From assembly GCA_964291445.2 (NCBI GenBank), contig OZ219864.1, positions 248,001-312,000 of the forward strand: a stretch of 64,000 nucleotides of DNA, given 5' to 3'. A program made the position numbers and the translations under genes. Positions 62,079 to 64,000 of the stretch are shown piece after piece (the stretch's first letter is position 1; each line of letters starts with the position of its first letter). This stretch comes from JAPOXR01 sp964291445. Its GTDB lineage: Bacteria; Pseudomonadota; Alphaproteobacteria; Rhodobacterales; Rhodobacteraceae. The notes below the pieces were generated by a model that was not told the DNA's origin, made no database searches, and saw only the letters and a program-made list of their open reading frames with translations.

Positions 62079-62725
62079 CCGCGCAAAGCGTGAGAGATTT
62101 TATTTTCCAAGTCAAGTATTTGTTTGGAACAGGCGCCCTCCCGGGTAGTTGTGGCGGGACCAGACGGCCGAGCGTTGAGCGTCCCTGCAACCTGACGCGA
62201 AAGACGACCCGCATGGAAGCAGGGGGGTTGAATCCCATTGGTTTGAGATAGCCGGAGATCGGCAACGGGAAGCGGCGCAGTTCGGTGACCGGAAACAGGC
62301 AGGGGTTGTGTCTGTCCGACCCGGGTCGCGTGCATGCCGCATCCTGATGGATTATCCCATCATTGAGTGTGGCGTGGAATGAGCCGGTCCATCAGGTCGG
62401 GGATGCGGGACACAAGTCGGTTGACGTCCTGTCGGTGCCTTCCATGGGCATTTCGGAAATTTCAACTTTCCGGTACGGAATCGACGCAAACCTTGATGGA
62501 ATCCGGGCAACTTCGTGGAAATCCCCGCTTGCACCACAGATGGGCATCCACATGCGACAAAAAATTAGGGGCTGTCCCTGCCCATTGAGGCCACAGAGTC
62601 TCCACCGATTCCTGGTGGAGTATCGCCGCTGCCCCACCTTGCCTGCGGAGGCCTCTCTTCACGACGGGCAGCTTGCGCGCATCAGCTTGAAGCTGGAAGC
62701 CCTGCCTTTCGGGGATGGTGAGCAG
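62079..62725. other. Intergenic stretch with regulatory motif, no recognised gene
   Basis: This 647-base gap separates the amiC-like gene from the flotillin-like gene. Its end near 62100 carries the shared 16-base motif. Short open frames in the remainder (for example around 62460-62660) show no family resemblance. A third gene of a sensing system was looked for and not found. Confidence 0.5.
62100..62115 (-). promoter_or_regulatory. Shared 16-base motif before the flotillin/urt operon
   Basis: On the minus strand this reads TTGACTTGGAAAATAA, 22-37 bases before the flotillin-like start at 62078. The same sequence with one change occurs before the amiC-like gene. It may be an activator or repressor site, or contain a -35 element (TTGACT). 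Confidence 0.6.
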
Positions 62726-63856
62726 TCATGGCTTCTCAAAGGTCTTTATGACCTCGAATTGCAGGCCGTTTGCGCGGGCAAGATAGATCGGAGCTCGTTC
62801 ACACCCATTCGTCGATGGAGACTTCCTGCCGCTGCGGTGAACCACGTTCTGTGCCGCGGAGAGCCTGAGACCGCGCCACGCGCTTGCATGGCTCCGCATC
62901 AATCCGGCAAGAAAATGTACACCTTCATAGGTCGACTGTCCGAGGGCGTTCAGGACGGGCGCCTGTTCACCGTGAATCTGGTGATACCGTTCCTTGAAGG
63001 AGGCATTCGCTTCGGTCGGCAGTGCGCCGAAATAGGAAGAGGCGACAAACAGGCGATGGTTGTTCCGGGCCCCGTTGCCAAGAAGGCCATTTTCCTCGAT
63101 GGCGCAGGAAAGGCGTACCATCTGGTTGTGCAGTCCGGCCTTGCCGAATTCCCGGTTGAAGGTGACCGCGTCCTGGCCGACCAGCGAGATCAGCACCGCT
63201 TCCGCCCCCGACTCGGCGATTTCTTCGACGAAACGGGACATGTTTGTCACGCCGAAGGGGAGATATCTTTCATAGGCCAGTCCCGCCGTCATTTCGCGAA
63301 GTTTCGCCCTGGCATGCCGGTGCGACGACCGAGGCCAGACATAGTCATTGCCGATCAACGCCCAACTGCGCGGTCTGTATTCGTATTGAATGTGCTCCAT
63401 TGAAGGGCACAGCTGTTCCACTGGCGTCTCCCCGATTGCAAACAGCCCTTCTGTCCGTTCGCCGCCTTCGTAGAGAGGCGTGTAGATGTAGGGAATTCGC
63501 TGCTGCACGACCTTGCTCAGACGCTGCCGAATGGCGCTGATATGCATGCCTACGATGGCATCGATCGAATTCGTCTCGATCAGGTCATTGACGGTTTCGT
63601 CAATCGATATTCTGGCCTCCACCGCGGCATCGATCATGACGAGTTGCACCTTGCGCCCATCGATTCCGTTTGCGCGGTTCAGCTCTTCGGCAGCGACCTG
63701 GGCGCTCGAAATGCAGGATGGGGCCCAAAGACCGGCCGACCCGCAAAGTGGAATCAGCAGCGCAATCCGGTATGATTTCCTGCTGCGAAAGACGGGACAA
63801 TCGTACAGCTCGTCAAGCTCGGTCGGAATGTCAGAAAAGGCCGAAAGCGTTGCCAT
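62726..63856 (-). CDS. AmiC-like cytosolic amide-sensor / binding protein
   Basis: This 376-residue type 1 periplasmic-binding-like fold (YRIALLIPLCGSAGLWAPSCISSAQVAAEELN, AIVGMHISAIRQRLSKVV, PYIYTPLYEGGERTEGLFAIGETP) resembles AmiC and FmdD amide binders. It lacks a signal peptide, so it should stay in the cytoplasm as AmiC does. AmiC represses the antiterminator AmiR until an amide binds; no AmiR-like gene lies in the window, but it could lie beyond the right end. Start ATG at 63856 is preferred because the shared 16-base motif lies just upstream; a frame to 63979 would run through that motif. Confidence 0.75.
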   Translation of the reverse strand: MATLSAFSDIPTELDELYDCPVFRSRKSYRIALLIPLCGSAGLWAPSCISSAQVAAEELNRANGIDGRKVQLVMIDAAVEARISIDETVNDLIETNSIDAIVGMHISAIRQRLSKVVQQRIPYIYTPLYEGGERTEGLFAIGETPVEQLCPSMEHIQYEYRPRSWALIGNDYVWPRSSHRHARAKLREMTAGLAYERYLPFGVTNMSRFVEEIAESGAEAVLISLVGQDAVTFNREFGKAGLHNQMVRLSCAIEENGLLGNGARNNHRLFVASSYFGALPTEANASFKERYHQIHGEQAPVLNALGQSTYEGVHFLAGLMRSHASAWRGLRLSAAQNVVHRSGRKSPSTNGCERAPIYLARANGLQFEVIKTFEKP

Positions 63857-63908
63857 GTTGGCGGCGCCCTTTCCACCAGGATCGGGAACTGCCACATAAG
63901 AATTGAAC

Positions 63909-63924
63909 TTACTTTCCAAGTCAA
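63909..63924 (-). promoter_or_regulatory. Shared 16-base motif before the amiC-like gene
   Basis: On the minus strand this reads TTGACTTGGAAAGTAA, matching 15 of 16 bases of the copy at 62100-62115. It lies 53-68 bases before the chosen start at 63856. Two copies in front of two functionally linked units on the same strand suggest a common regulator. Confidence 0.6.
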
Positions 63925-64000
63925 CTAGCTTTTGCCCGTCAAATCGTGGTGAGACAAATGGAAACGGGCCGCAGTTCAATTCAGGGCTACCTGTCCTACG

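Noticed and set aside
62380..62670. Possible transposase fragment
   Set aside because: Neither strand gives a DDE or HTH pattern, and no inverted repeats or target duplications were seen.
1..64000. tRNA, rRNA, CRISPR array or prophage
   Set aside because: No cloverleaf-like, rRNA-like or regularly spaced repeat sequence was noticed on reading, and no phage structural genes occur; a tRNA scan was not possible here.

Overview
The window looks like a chromosomal stretch of a high-G+C alphaproteobacterium, most likely Rhodospirillales-like. The pointers are (2S)-methylsuccinyl-CoA dehydrogenase of the ethylmalonyl-CoA pathway, ATP-type PEP carboxykinase, an FnrL-like regulator with clustered N-terminal cysteines, and the slt/dapA/smpB neighbourhood. 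The taxonomic call is inference from gene content. No rRNA, tRNA, CRISPR array or intact insertion sequence was recognised. Most genes lie on the minus strand.

Region 1 (about 0.2-6.5 kb): a phosphonate catabolic operon, phnW-phnA-phnY-pbfA, divergent from a LysR regulator. It would convert 2-aminoethylphosphonate through phosphonoacetaldehyde and phosphonoacetate to acetate plus phosphate, with PbfA feeding in (R)-1-hydroxy-2-aminoethylphosphonate. Region 2 (6.5-21.2 kb): mostly housekeeping genes. These are an ADP-ribosylglycohydrolase, mcd, pckA, a queuosine-precursor transporter, an aromatic/aspartate aminotransferase, a GNAT enzyme, a mercaptopyruvate sulfurtransferase, smpB, dapA, a soluble lytic transglycosylase, a DMT exporter, mnmD and a divergent MnmC-like FAD oxidoreductase.

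Region 3 (21.2-31.8 kb): a transport and catabolic cluster. It has a PotABCD-like ABC importer, a double-domain cyclase-family hydrolase, two PLP aminotransferases, a semialdehyde dehydrogenase, RidA and an FCD-type GntR regulator. An amidase gene at its end is reduced to a stub. The substrate is unknown but is probably a cationic amide or amine. Region 4 (31.8-38.8 kb): an accessory zone. It holds decayed HigBA and Fic genes, an exported nucleosidase-like protein, an AlbA_2/RecG-like protein, a dual-OB-domain protein with two DUF488 proteins (one frameshifted), and an intact HigBA pair. This zone is the best candidate for an undescribed conflict or stress system.

Region 5 (39-51.3 kb): a dapA paralogue, then a complete anaerobic nitrate respiration operon, narK1-narK2-narGHJI-ppiC. 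It is preceded by a perfect FNR box shared with a divergent fnrL-like gene. Region 6 (51.8-63.9 kb): an orphan HipA-N-like gene, then an amide/urea-type branched-chain-family ABC system (urtABCD-like). Its fifth component is an in-frame fusion of the LivF/UrtE-type ATPase to an amidase. The operon also carries a flotillin-like gene and an acyl-CoA synthetase, and a cytosolic AmiC-like sensor gene lies upstream. A shared 16-bp motif precedes both the flotillin operon and the amiC-like gene, suggesting one regulon for amide sensing, uptake, hydrolysis and CoA activation of the product.
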